A DNA stretch of 27,801 nucleotides from Hypsibius dujardini. Lineage: Eukaryota; Tardigrada; Eutardigrada; Parachela; Hypsibiidae. A program made the translations under genes and the position numbers. Where the stretch lies: contig LRSR01004115.1 in the NCBI GenBank assembly GCA_001579985.1, positions 1 through 27,801 of the forward strand. Direction: 5' to 3'. This document shows, piece after piece, positions 1-11,175 of this stretch. The notes below the pieces were generated by a model. The model ran no database searches, was not told the origin of the DNA, and saw only the letters and a list, made by a program, of their open reading frames with translations. Every line of letters begins with the position of its first letter. The stretch's first letter is position 1.

Positions 1-109
1 CCCAATGAGTATGAAGACTCCGAGTGTGATGCCCGCCGCTTTGGGCATTTCCATGAAGCACCAAATTGCCCGAACTAATCCAAAGACTCCCAAGAAGAGG
101 GTGTAGACG
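1..109 (-). CDS. Partial exon of an unidentified multi-pass membrane protein
   Basis: Read on the minus strand, this stretch is open and strongly hydrophobic. It gives a segment like VYTLFLGVFGLV, then a short polar stretch (RAIWCFMEMPK), then a second hydrophobic run (AAGITLGVFILIG) that leaves the window at base 1. This looks like two transmembrane helices joined by a short loop. A candidate 3' splice acceptor (CAG on the minus strand, ending at 110) precedes base 109. An in-frame stop lies a little further upstream, at about 130, so the exon cannot extend far. The opposite strand is also open here but gives an unremarkable lysine-rich peptide ending in a stop. I do not recognise the family, and the 5' exons of this gene were not found. 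The strand choice rests on hydrophobicity alone. Confidence 0.4.
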
Positions 110-1455
110 CTGATGCAGTAGCACCAACATCATTGAGAACAGCAGTTGCACATCCCATCCAATCAGCTAATTCGAGGGTGAGTAAGTAGTGCAGAAGATA
201 TATATTTTAGTACAGTCTGAGGATTCTAAAGTCCCCTTATATTCAATAAGGCTTATTGTGCAATAATTTACTTAACAGAGGTTATAATTGTTCAGTAGAG
301 CTCGACTCATTTGTGTCGGACATATATATGTCCCAGGCAGCAGCAGTAAATGCCGGCAGAGGTACAAAGCAGAGATGTCGCATATTGAAATTCCGTATTC
401 CGCTCATTCCTATCCCATAATTACGGCCATCCCATCCCATTCATCTCGAAGATTTTTTCCCATAATCCATTCCCATACTACAACCGATTTTTTAAGCTAT
501 AATTTCTAGCAAACCCAGAGATGCACGTGATGAATTGATTGATTGACGGACTAAATATCGATACACTGGATAACTTGTGATTGATTGATTGATTTGGTTT
601 AAAATGTAGGGAGTTATCACTCGATCGATCGTGGATTAAACTACAAATCACCATTTGAAATACTGAGCAGATGCAATCAACCGATCAATGCGGCCCACTT
701 ACGTCACAATTCCCTAGAAACTGTTTTTTTCTTAGATTTTACGTAAGTCCCATTCCCACCCGTTTTTCAAAATTCCGGCCCATTACCATCTTATTTCTGG
801 TCTCATACCATAAACCCGCAAAAATTAGGGGATCATGGAAAATTATGGGACGTATATGGTATGGGCAACCCGAAAAAAAATATGGGGGAACCCGAAAAAA
901 GATATGGGACAACTCTGGTACAGAGGAGAGCGGGTATTTATCGTTGCGAGCTGTGAATTAATCTAACCAATTGAGTACGTGCAAGTAGTCTGACATATCT
1001 CCATGAATTATATTCCAAAAAACTCTTCCGTGATGAGTCGGTTGAGTATCGAATCTTTTATCAAATTAAGAACACTTAAAATTAAAATTAAATATCATAT
1101 CGCACAATTAGTATGTGTAAAAAATCCCGACAGAAATGACGTACAAAAAACTGAGGAAATTCCCCTATAGGAAGTGAATCTAGTGGAAGCCACTAACTGC
1201 ATACATTTTCATACGTGGATTCGTAGTGTCGTACGTACATATACGTATGAACGTGCAAACGCAGTGTCCGCCTGAAAGCAAACCACATTTTTCTTTTTAG
1301 AGTTAGCCTCATTTTCTCAAGGAGAATTATAGTATTTCATCTTTTATTTCAAACTCAAAGTTGCAAATAGTAAATTTTTTTAAAACATAAATATATATCT
1401 AAATACGTGTCTCGTGTGACATCCATGGTCATCGTACTTCAACGCAACCGGATCA
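110..1455. other. Non-coding stretch: intron or spacer with a hAT element
   Basis: No exon could be supported here. The stretch holds the hAT-type element at 370-917 and (TTGA)n tracts near 530-590. The final part before 1456 is AT-rich, with an ATATATAT-like run near 1391 that could be promoter material for the RRM gene. Small ORFs here read through transposon sequence and have no coding character. Confidence 0.6.
370..917. mobile_element. hAT-type non-autonomous DNA transposon, copy A
   Basis: The element begins CAGAGATGTC and ends GACAACTCTG, a short imperfect terminal inverted repeat of the CAGRG type usual for hAT elements. It is flanked by 8-bp near-duplicates, GTACAAAG at 362-369 and GTACAGAG at 918-925 (7 of 8 match). 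It is 548 bp long and has no transposase-length ORF, so it is a MITE. A second copy lies inverted at 16926-18094. The two align over most of their length, including the motifs TTAAAAAATCGGTTGTAGTA and CGTGGATTAAACT. Family assignment rests on 8-bp target duplication plus terminus sequence. Confidence 0.8.
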
Positions 1456-2910
1456 ATGGAAAAAGAGCAGCAAGAAATGTGCAGCGACATCCAAACCATC
1501 CAAAATCTCTTCTCCAAATGGCTTCAGGAGACGCAAAAGGTCTGCATGACCGCGGTTTTTTTCAAGAAGGAAGACGTTGTTTCTTCTCTTAAACAGATCC
1601 TTGTAAGTAAAAGAAAAATGCTCTCAAACGATACGATCAATTTTCGCATATCTTTAGCAGCCATTTTTCCACTTTCTAAACGTCATTTTCCTAGCTTCGT
1701 AATCATGAAAGCATCACAACAATGCTGCAACTGCTCTCCCCGCATATAGCCAGCATTCCCCCGTAAGTCCAATTGATATTTTTGTGAGATCTGCGTTAGA
1801 AATACCCCTCGAAGAAAGTCATGATTTAACGGTAAGGCAGTAAATTGATTTGTGGTTAATTGGCTTCGATTGATTCATTGATTGACAATAAAAATATGTT
1901 CTCCGTTTGATTTTATTTATGCGATTCATGTGTTGTTTGATTGTTTGCTTGCTTTGGTGGCTTACCTTTCAATATCATGCGTGTGTTTGTCGGTACTTTT
2001 CCTTCTACCGCATTTCTCTTACATGCGAATCTGCCTGTGTAATTTAGTGTTTGTCTCTTAGCCCTAGACTCGCTTATCTGTTTGTCTCTCTGTGCCTGCT
2101 TGTCTGTTTGTCTGTCTGTTTGTCTGTTTGTCTATCTGTCTCTTGGTCTGTCTGTCTGTCTCTAATTGTGTGTGTCTGTCTGTATATCTGTGTGTCTTTC
2201 TCCCTGTCAGTCTAAATGTCTGTCAAAATGTATGTCTATCTGTTTGTCTCCTTGCCTACTTACATGTTTGACTTGCTGTGTGCCTAACTTTTGTGTCTGC
2301 CTCTGTGTCTGCGTGTCTGAGTACCTGTCTTACTGGATATCTTTCAGTCTGAAATTCTGTTTATCTGCCTTTTGGTCTGCATTTTGGTCTGCATTTCTGT
2401 CCGAGTAAGACGTTCTTGGGTCATGTTTGTTTGACTTTTTCAGGCCAGAAACCGTGCCGGAAAAAAGAGTGGAACAACCGCAGAAGAGTGGGAGTCGAAT
2501 GGCTGCTTCGCTGCCAGGAATGAACAAGCCAACACCGCCGGTCGCCATTCCTGGTCTGTCGCTGATGTCCCCGTCTGCTGCCGCAAAAATTGGCTCGCCA
2601 ATGGGCGTGTCCAGTTCCCCGCTGACTAGCAACCGGGTCGACAACAAGGAGAAGCATATCTTTATGGAACCGTACAAGACGGAGCTGCCGAATGATTGGC
2701 GATCGGAAGGGCTTCGTAAAGTCACAGTGGAAAATGAGTCAAATGGAAAGACCAGGCCCATTTCGAATGGTCACTCGCCGCTAGCAGATGAGAACGAGGC
2801 GGAAGACGATAGACCAGGCACAGCAATATCAAAGTACTTTCTGGACATAAGTGTTTCTTTTCGTGTTTGACCGTCTTGACTGCATGCTTACACCCTTGTT
2901 TGGCAAATTG

Positions 2911-2969
<59 letters not shown>

Positions 2970-4915
2970 AGCTGTATGCCTGCCTGTATGTCTGTCTGTT
3001 TGTATGTTTGTATGTTTGTATGTTTGTCTGGCTACTTGTCTGCCTGGCTCCCTGTCTGTTTACCTGTCTATCTGTTTTACTTTGTGTATGTGTGTGTGCG
3101 TCTATATTTCTGTTTTCCCGCCTGCCTGTTGTCTGTTTATTACAGTCTGTTTAATTCGGTCTGCTTGTCTCTGTGTGTATTTATTTGTCTGGTTACCCGA
3201 TGATTGTGTTTGTCTATGTGTCTTGATGTCTTTATGCCTGCTCCGGGACTAATTATCCCTTTGCTTTTGTATATCCCAGACAGCTTACTTCTCTTGCCTG
3301 TCGTTTGCTTGTCTATCGATTAACGTATCCGGATATTTCAATGATTGTGTCTTGACTGGGTCAATTTGCAGACGCTTGAGTAAAACCGTTCTGTTTTCTG
3401 TTTGTTTTTTTAGTAAAGTATTTTTGCTGAATCTATTTCGGGACTCAACGACCCGGAGCATAGCCAAGTATTTTGGAAAATTCGGATCTGTCGTTGATGT
3501 GAAGATTTTCCGTTTCTCCACCGGTGAATCTCGCGGTCAAGGCTGGATTGAATTCACCAACGCCGCGGAAGCGGAGTGTGTGATCAGGCGCAGCCCTCAT
3601 CGTGTCGACGGACGAGATGTCGAAGCGCAAATATTTTTAGTAAGTTGCCATATCTGTCTTTGTCTTCATATTAACACAGGACGGAAAATTAAATATGAAA
3701 AGCAAAAACTGAGGCTAAAAACTGAGCTCTAAATTCAGCGTCCTTTATTGAACTTCTGTTTAGTTGATCGTCTACGGTAATCGAAAAGTCATTGGAGTTA
3801 TTATTAGTTAATTTAATTATTTAATCTGTTTTTGCGATTATGATGTTGGTAAAAAATATTAAACACAATAAAACTATCTTAGGCATGCTACATCAACTAT
3901 TAAAGACATTTTAAATACAACGGCCAATATGTTGATTCAAACTTCAAAATCAATTTCATTTGGGTTATTAATATAGTGTGATGATTTGAAAAATCTATTA
4001 AAAATGTTTCCGAATTTAAAAAAATACTGAAATTTTTTGAAAAAGAATTTCAAGGCAAACTTGAAAAAAAAACTGGAGTAAACTATCCAATAAAATTGGG
4101 CAACCAGGTTGAGGTGTTAAAGTGGTTTGATGAGGCGGAAAATGTATTCGAACGTTTCTAGAAATATTTGAAAATTTTGGTATTCCTTTTTCTTGATTAA
4201 AGATCTAAACTTTCGGGTTCTAGGCATTACGAGTATAATATTGTTGTCTTTACAGCAACGGGACCCGCGAGCGAAAGTCTCCACCGCATCTTACCAGATT
4301 TTTCTGGGCGGCGTTCCGTCTCATTTATCGCTGGACGAAGTTAAAGCATCCCTTAAGGGTCAAGTCAAGGTTCGATACTACTGAAACTCTGCGTTCCAAT
4401 GAAAATTCATGAGGCATCGATGTATAATTATCTCTTGGCAGTTTCGCGATATTCGGCTGATCTCGGAGCGCGGCTACGCCTACCTGGACATGGGCAGCGA
4501 GGCGGACGCGAGAGACCTGCTGCAGCAACGCTACATCAAAATCGGCGAGAAAGTTGTAAGTCTTCCTTTTCTTCTGAAAATGTTTATCTAATAGTCAACA
4601 TTTAAAAATCAGTCGTCGGAGATTTTTTTCCTACCCGAAAGCGTAAAATAATTTAAATTAAGATACATCGATACAAAGAACCCCAAATATTAAGTATAAA
4701 AAACAGCTGTCGGCAATTTGTTTCCGTACAAAACATATAATTCTTTAGAAAGGTACAATGTAGTGAAAAAAAATTAGTTATACCAAAAATAACATTTCAA
4801 CAAAATCTTAATTGGTTAAAAATCTTGCTTCAATCTCTGGTGATCTGCCTGAATAATCGCTCTCATCGGTTTGGTTTTTTAGGTGGAGTGTAAGGAAAAC
4901 AATCGACCCGTCTGA
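1456..4915 (+). CDS. Two-RRM RNA-binding protein, 363 aa, seven exons
   Basis: Exons: 1456-1602, 1695-1762, 2444-2833, 3414-3639, 4256-4369, 4442-4555, 4883-4915. All introns are GT-AG and phases join cleanly (0,2,2,0,0,0), totalling 1092 bp with the stop. The ATG is the first after an in-frame TGA at 1417. Residues 1-200 are a helical-looking N-terminus followed by a Pro/Ser-rich linker, with no domain I recognise. RRM1 is about 203-277, with RNP2 KVFLLNL and RNP1 RGQGWIEF, where Gln and Trp replace the usual third- and fifth-position aromatics. RRM2 is about 290-360, with RNP2 QIFLGGV and canonical RNP1 RGYAYLDM; it is compact, with a short beta2-beta3 loop. Tandem RRMs in this spacing recall Musashi/DAZAP1/hnRNP A-B proteins, but those usually carry them N-terminally. 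RNA binding is well supported; targets and orthology are not. Introns 2 and 3 carry TCTG/TGCC repeats. Confidence 0.82.
2080..2425. repeat. Degenerate (TCTG)n tract in RRM-gene intron 2
   Basis: Irregular runs of TCTG, TTTG and TGCC fill the 3' half of the intron up to the acceptor at 2443. The apparent Cys/Leu/Ser-rich ORFs on the plus strand are translations of this repeat, not genes. Confidence 0.9.
2909..2968. repeat. (TGCC)15 microsatellite in RRM-gene intron 3
   Basis: Fifteen uninterrupted TGCC units are followed to about 3240 by decayed TCTG/TTTG units. The tract lies in the intron between exons ending 2833 and starting 3414. Purity suggests it is likely to vary in length between individuals. 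Confidence 0.95.
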
Positions 4916-7796
4916 GGAGTAAACAAACGGCAAATTTTTAAAACTTTAAACTTGGCGTTTCTTTTAGTTTTAGCCACTGAATGGTCTGTTCTTTTGTAAA
5001 CTAGGAAAACGGTAAACTAGTTTAAAAACGAAGAAAACGGTTAGACAGTATGTGCACATTTTTGCTTGTGGTTGTGAATGCTTTTTAACTTTTTGGCTCG
5101 TAGATCAAGTTGCGCATCTTGCGAGATGGCCAAAGCAGCTTTGATCATGAGGTAAAAAAACTGTAGAAAAACGACTAAAAAATTTTAGGTATATCTTCTC
5201 CGTGAACCGTTTAGACAACAAAGCTGAATCCCAATGTACACATACGAATATAACCATTGACGGGAAATTTCACCTATTTCGAGTTACAAGTTTGTTTTAT
5301 TTCTGCCTGCTTTTAAATATATATTTTTTCATTCGACGCTCATAGACTTTCCAATCAAATCCTTCAAAATTACTCGAACGAATACACATCATAAAACTCC
5401 TTTCAGTATTCGCAAGTTCGGAAACTTATAATTAAAGTTTGTAGTTTAAAAAACATTATTATCAAGTTCCGATGTTATCGTTAATTTTAGAAGTTCCATT
5501 TTTGGAAAGGGCATCTACCAGCATTACAATTTCAAATCAAACCTGTTTCTTTTTACGCTTTAACTTTTCCAATTCATTTTCGGCAAATTACTTTTCCTCC
5601 ATTTAATTTTCCCCTTTTTTTTGCGTGTCCATATTCCCATATTTTTGTATGCCCATTTTCCCGTGTCTCTCTGCTGGGCATGACAGACAGCTTGGTCGAG
5701 GTCGGACCTCCCGCAGCTTTTGACTATTTGTAATTCCTCATTACGCAAGATTATTCATTATGGAGATTTAATTGTGACTTCCGCGCGCACTCTTCATCGC
5801 GCCAGATACGATTAGACCATCAAGTGCATGCGCATCGTGTATCCCCTTCCGCTCTCTTCCTCTCGCTCCCTGGCGGTCGTGCATTTTGCAAAGCAGACGA
5901 GACAGATGCAGTCAACAAAACACAAATCCGGGGCGGAAAATTCGCGCGCCTCTCTAAAGTGCCGCCTATAATCACATCCCCCCAATGATAATCAACATCC
6001 ACTCCACATACTAGTACACATATATCGAGATGGACCAATTTCCGCCCCCTAAACACCCATCATTCTACGCGTGCTCCGTGTCACAACTCCACTCAACACA
6101 TTTCACTTGGCCAAGCAAGTAATCCACACAATGAACGTCTTCAACGTCGCGCCTTCTTATTTCCACTTTAAATTTACATCAAATGAGGGCGTAAAATTGT
6201 GCTACTTTTGTGGGGGGGATGAGAGAGTGGACGAGGAACTTTTATTTGTAAACTGATGTTGTTTAAACATAATTGACAAATATTTAAGATGGCTGAAAAA
6301 TTGCCATCTGTTTTACATAAATATATAGCATATAAAAAAATTACTGGTGGATGCTTCTCTTATCACAAGGCCTAAACCTGACTTTAAATTTAATTGCAAA
6401 ACTTGAATAGTGTTTCGTTTTGTTTTAAATAAAGTTTTTGAAATAAAGTTTTTGGTTATAATTAACCTCGCCATTTCATAATTTATTTAAAATGAAATTT
6501 TTTTATTAAATGACTTATCATGATCATCCCTGTAGTCCACTTTTGCCCAACAAAATTAACTTTGCGATTGTATGATTTAAATTCACGTGTATTTCTAATG
6601 TTGTATTGTATTTAATTTCAGACATTATTATTCAAATAATAAATATATTACAAACGCCACGACGCCTTCCTCTCAGTCTTTATTTTTGTTAAATAATTTA
6701 TTTGAACTTAATCGAAATAATAATTAAAAAAAGTCAAATTTTCAGGATTTTAAATATAATTTTACGTACAATATCCTAATATTTAAAAAAACTTAGTTGC
6801 TTTAAATGTGTATTTTTATTGTTGCGATTTGTTATTTTATAATCAAAGGCCGTTTTCTTAGCCATTTAAAATACCTTTAAAATATATTTAAACAAAACTT
6901 TTTCTATTCCATTTAAATTACTGCGCGTCAAAAGAGGCGTCTCCAATTAGCAAAATTCTTCCGGCGAATAGGGTAAGCGATTAATCGCATTTTTAAGGCT
7001 TCAACTTGGGGGAGGACGCTCTTCCGAGCTATTTAGCTGGAGCGGATAAAGAAGAGGATGAGTATTAAGAGACAACGATTGGACGGAAGACAGATTGATC
7101 CGAGTCAGGGAGGCAGGGTGAGATGACCCACAAGGCAGATGGCGCAATTACCGGTTCAGCTCTCTTAAAACAGGAGAATATATCCTCACTGTATCTGCGA
7201 CTCTACTAAAGGGAAGAGGCTGCCTGAGAGGGTGTCAAATCCACCTCAGTTCCGGCACACAGACAAGCAGACAGACAGACAGACAGACACAGATGGTCAT
7301 CCCGGAATGCGACGAATCCCGAAGCGACGTCCCGGGCAAAGGCCCCTGCCCGCGCGCTATATTCCCTCGACGACAATCGTTTAGTTGCGTCTCTTTTCCC
7401 TCACTCGCTGTGTAGATCTGTCTGGATTGTCAGCCCATCTGTTGTTGTCCATTCGTTGCTATGGCTAAATTTTGGGTCCCACTAGCATGACAACACATTC
7501 CAGTCTCTCTCTACTTCGATTATAATTTCTTTTTCGGCCTTTAAATTTTTAGATTTATGTTCTATAGAAATAAAAAAGGAAAATTTGCATTTTTTGGTCG
7601 GCCTATTTTATAATTTTATAATTTTTAATTGCATTGCGAAGTAATCGCGTTGGTAGCGCGAATGGAAAGCGGCAATACTTTTTCACCTGATCAGCATTAG
7701 AATACGTATTGAATGCTCTCATCAACATGAGCCTAATAATCTCCAGAAAGTAAATTACGTTGCTGGAAACTTGTTGGAAACAATTATTGTAAACAA
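4916..7796. other. Intergenic spacer between the RRM and bHLH genes
   Basis: The spacer holds two small exon-like segments just after the RRM gene (5104-5151 and 5189-5227, see findings), then AT-rich DNA. A GC-richer stretch at about 5790-6070 has no ORF with a recognisable domain. Another AT-rich block follows at about 6240-6930. From about 6950 to 7480 the DNA is more GC-rich and includes a short CAGA repeat at 7267-7290 and several CAGATG-type E-boxes, making it the best candidate for bHLH-gene control sequence. No RNA gene was seen. Confidence 0.55.
7136..7441. promoter_or_regulatory. Cluster of CAGATG/CATCTG E-boxes upstream of the bHLH gene
   Basis: CAGATGG occurs at 7136-7142 and 7290-7296, and CATCTG (its reverse complement) at 7436-7441. 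This is the E-box type preferred by proneural atonal/neurogenin/NeuroD-class bHLH factors. The 7290 copy overlaps the edge of a CAGA repeat, so it may be incidental. All lie 0.35-0.66 kb upstream of the ATG. Function is only inferred. Confidence 0.3.
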
Positions 7797-10038
7797 ATGG
7801 CAGACTGCTGCTTTGCGGTTGCTCCCGCTCCGGTCAAGTCGCTCTACAGCCGACAACAGTCAAATACGATGGAATATTTTGCCTCACCTCGGACACCACC
7901 ACCGCCGCCGCAATCGCTGAACTCGCCTTTACGTGATGGTGGGAAAATGCAGCGACAAACGACGATTGTGGCTTCGGGAAAGCCGAAGAAGGTCCGTGTC
8001 TCTCACGGTGACCCTTTGATGCAGCGGCTGACGCGGGAAGAGCGGCGCCGGAGGTAAGGCTCCGATTAGTCCGTTAAGGCTCAGGCTACATTTCCTTTTC
8101 CTTTAACTTTTTCTTAAACAAGTCCTTTTCTTTAAGCAAAATTTCCTTTTCTTTAAATGATAAGTCATTTTCTTTGGACTTTGAAAATTAAATTCTTAGC
8201 GACTTGGACCATTCGTTTTTTTAGCGATTTGACCATAGACCATGGACCAGTTGACCAAATTAATTTTTAATGGTTTATGGCTTACAAACTATGGCCTATG
8301 ATTTACGATCTGCAACGCAGAACGCAAATACGCATACAAACAGATCACTTTTGTTTTGCGAACAATAAACTTTTGTTGAAGAAAAATAATTACTTGTTTA
8401 AGGAAACGTTGTTTAAAAAAAAGGAAATTTATCCTGAACCACCTGTTAACGCCCAACGTCGTCAAATGACGACAGCGATTCAAGCGATTTTGCTAAACTT
8501 AACTGATTTCAAAAAGTGATATTGTTTGAAATGTAGAGATTATGGTTTGGTGATTTGCTGCTTGACCAATGCCTGGCAGAAATCACCAAAGTTAACCAAT
8601 TTTCACTTTTTTGAGTGAAAAAATGTCTCCGCAGGCTTTGAGCTGGCCATAATTACTAAAAAATTAAAAATACGTGGTCTTTACATCCATCAAGTTGACC
8701 ATCTATTGGCAGTCTCTAAAAATACTTACTTGAGCCAGACTGTTGACTCGTGACTGGCACTTGACCAGTGGTCAAAGAAGGCGTCCGATTGCATGTCAAA
8801 AGATGGATAAAACTAACTACTATGTAATACATCGATCGATTGATTGATGTTTTAACTAAATATGGGGCGGACCCGTGCAACAAACATTTTTCAACGGTAA
8901 TTTTGTTCGAACTCGAGAATGGAAAGTGGTCAGCCCACAAAAACACGAATGTTTTAAAGTCGCTCAAAAATACTGAAACTTAATTTTTTTATTCACTGAA
9001 GAGAACTGTGAAATGAAAAAAACTACTTCTGAGACTGAAATTGTGTCTGATCTGGCACCTGGCGTTAACGGATTAAATGGAAAGCAAACAGGACGAATGT
9101 GGTTAGACATTTTGCTAGTGGACCGCTACGACATTGGACCTGCATGATTTTTGTAGGAAAAGTATTTTTCCTGTCAGGGTGTGGGTCCCGCTCAACAAAT
9201 ACAGTTGCAATGTCACCTTAGTTCTTCGCACTAAAAATCATTTCAGTTTGCTAAGCGTAGATTTAACCGTCGTGAAATTAAAAAATTAAAATGAATTGTA
9301 AGTAGAGTATACTGTGCTCTACTGCGCACTGTGCTTCCTCAACCAGCGGAAATTATTACGAACATGATAATCTCTTCGTTGTAGTTAGTTAAAACTGATT
9401 TGAGAGAAATTAATAAACTAGTTTAAAGGAAATAATAAACTAATTTAAAAGAAATTAATAAACTAATTTGAGAGATATTAGTAAATTAATTGCAATTTAG
9501 TCAATCAAACTTACAAGCGATTTTCGGAATAGTTTTTTAGTAACTAAAACTTCTAGTTTATCGTTTTTAAGTTTAATTCAAGTTATTTAACCAACTTTGG
9601 GTTTTTCACCGTTTCACCGCTGTCACCGTTTCACCTTTTAGGACAGTTAATAAATTTTGTTATTCCTGTCACAAAGAGTGTGAAGATTGTTTTGCGAAAA
9701 TCATCAACAGATGGTTTCCGTAAAAATAAACCTCGTACTCGTACTTTTTTTACGGCCTTACTGATGTGTTACATCGTGTGGAAGTTAGACGCTGTAGTGC
9801 TGAAGGAAAACGTAGGAAATTTGTATTTTTGTTCCCTTGCAGACGGAGATGTACAGAAAAGTACCGGAACGCCCACGCGACCCGCGAGCGCGCTCGTATC
9901 GAGGCTTTCAACCACGGCTTCGGGGAGCTTCGCAAATTACTTCCGGTCCTCCCGCCGGACAAGAAGCTGTCCAAGATTGAGATCCTACGACTGGCTATCT
10001 GCTACATTGCTTACCTGACTCACGTTCTGGAAACATAA
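7797..10038 (+). CDS. NHLH: NHLH/HEN-type bHLH transcription factor, 150 aa
   Basis: Two exons, 7797-8053 and 9843-10038, joined in phase 2 across a 1.8-kb GT-AG intron. Residues 1-80 hold a Pro-rich stretch (TPPPPP) and a basic run. The C-terminal half is a complete bHLH domain that ends the protein at LTHVLET. Basic region [14 protein letters not shown], helix 1 [10 protein letters not shown], loop PDKKLSK and helix 2 [14 protein letters not shown] match vertebrate NHLH1/NHLH2 almost residue for residue, including the Glu of the basic region that reads the E-box CA. The LTREERRRR run before the domain is also an NHLH feature. Equivalents are Drosophila HLH4C and nematode HLH-15. Family members act in neurons as E-box-binding nuclear factors, usually as dimers with E proteins; that role is inferred here. 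Length is close to the vertebrate proteins. Confidence 0.95.
8054..9842. other. Intron of the bHLH gene
   Basis: AT-rich intron with no second gene visible. It holds CCTTTTCTTTAA-like repeats at about 8090-8180, a 15-bp inverted repeat TTGACCAGTGGTCAA at 8761-8775, and an imperfect tandem repeat at 9401-9492. Short ORFs inside it lack domains. Confidence 0.6.
9401..9492. repeat. Imperfect tandem repeat, about 23 bp x 4
   Basis: Four diverged copies of a unit like GAAATTAATAAACTAATTT follow one another with 22-24 bp spacing inside the bHLH-gene intron. Confidence 0.75.
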
Positions 10039-10416
10039 TTTGCCGACAACCATAAAATCTACCTCGCCCGATTAACAACATTGTTGTACAATCAGATCCA
10101 TAACAAGGCACTGTACTTATTTATTTTGTTGTCCTGTTACCGGTTTTAATAATTTGTGATTATTGTAAAATTCTTTGGAAGTACCATTCTAGATATAATG
10201 CATATTCCTCTGTCGAAGTAATAATTTAAAAGGTTATCAAGATCAAGAATATCAATCGATTTTTCCATCAAATCCATGAAATGCCCCATGGTATGGATTC
10301 TGGTATATTGATGCAGGAATTTCTCCTGATATTTAAAACTCCACTCAACCGGAATCTTACATAGTGTACTGTAAATAACCAGGTTTCAATATCAAATATC
10401 ATAACTGTCTACCTCA

Positions 10417-10640
10417 CTAGTCTGTCTGTTTGTCTGTCTGTCTGTCTGTTTGTCAGTCTGTCTGTCTGTCTGTCTGTCTGCCTGTCTGTCTGTCTGTCTG
10501 TCTATCTGTTTGCTTGTTTGTTTGTCTGTCTCTCTGTCTCTCTGTTTATCTCTCTGTCTCTCTGTTTCTTTCTCTCTCTCTCTCTGTTAGTCCATTAGCT
10601 TGCTTGTCTGTCTGTCTGCCTGCCTGTTTGTCTAACATTC
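10417..10640. repeat. (TCTG)n tract downstream of the bHLH gene
   Basis: Nearly continuous TCTG units with TTTG, TCTC and TGCC variants. The Ser/Val/Cys/Leu-rich ORF here is the repeat in translation. Confidence 0.92.
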
Positions 10641-11115
10641 CCTTTAATAGTAACACAGTGCAAACCAAAATAAATGTCGAGCAACATAAATATCCGCGGA
10701 ATCAATATGCTTGCAGTGCACATATCTCTTTACTAATTAGCAAAACTCCGCCGCAATAAGAAGAATAAGAGACAGCGTTCCATTATCGCACTCTCCTTAT
10801 CTCACAGACCTCTCTCCTCCACTTCTGGCCGATAGAGGAGGTAAGATAACCTGTCTACGAATCACGTTTCCCATCCGCAATCAACAGCGTCCGCGAAGAA
10901 GAGGGCAAATTTGTTAATCAGAAAATTTACCCTCCAAAACGGAGAGTAACCTGATGAAGATTGCGTTCTGTTACTGTGCTGTCCCTGCACGCATTTCACT
11001 GAATAACAGAGTACATCATCATATCACACATCAACACATCTCTCTCTCCAAGAAACGCGCATTCACAGCACCTCCTCTTACTTTTGATTAATGCTGTAGT
11101 TCTATATTTTTAACA

Positions 11116-11123
11116 TATAAAAT
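11116..11123 (+). promoter_or_regulatory. Possible TATA box of the ankyrin gene
   Basis: TATAAAAT lies 52 bp before the ATG at 11176. The surroundings are AT-rich, so a chance match is quite possible. Confidence 0.25.
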
Positions 11124-11175
11124 ACGAGAATACAAACTCATGTGAACAAAATTTAACTACGCACGAAAATTTGCA

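Larger units (their letters stand above)
10039..11175. other. Spacer between the bHLH and ankyrin genes
   Basis: The first 380 bp should contain the bHLH 3' UTR. There is no AATAAA until 10669-10674, so the poly(A) site is uncertain. A TCTG tract follows at about 10417-10640. The last 500 bp are unique sequence and probably hold the ankyrin-gene promoter. Confidence 0.55.

Noticed and set aside
79-174. Plus-strand exon ending at a GTGAGT donor near 175
   Set aside because: The open frame is short, follows a stop at 76-78, has no acceptor, and gives unremarkable sequence; the minus-strand membrane exon over the same bases is more convincing.
530-590. Short-repeat cluster considered as a CRISPR-like array
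   Set aside because: It is a plain (TTGA)n microsatellite without unique spacers, in a eukaryotic context.
2330-2761. 143-aa minus-strand ORF
   Set aside because: It is the complement of RRM-gene exon 3 (2444-2833), whose plus-strand frame has matching splice sites and phase.
2166-3252. Cys/Leu/Ser-rich ORFs that look like small secreted proteins
   Set aside because: They are translations of TCTG/TGCC repeats inside introns of the RRM gene. The same artefact recurs near 10430, 20158, 21991 and 24259.
5820-6056. 78-aa minus-strand ORF in the GC-richer part of the spacer
   Set aside because: No domain, no signal peptide and no splice context; length is within chance expectation for that composition.
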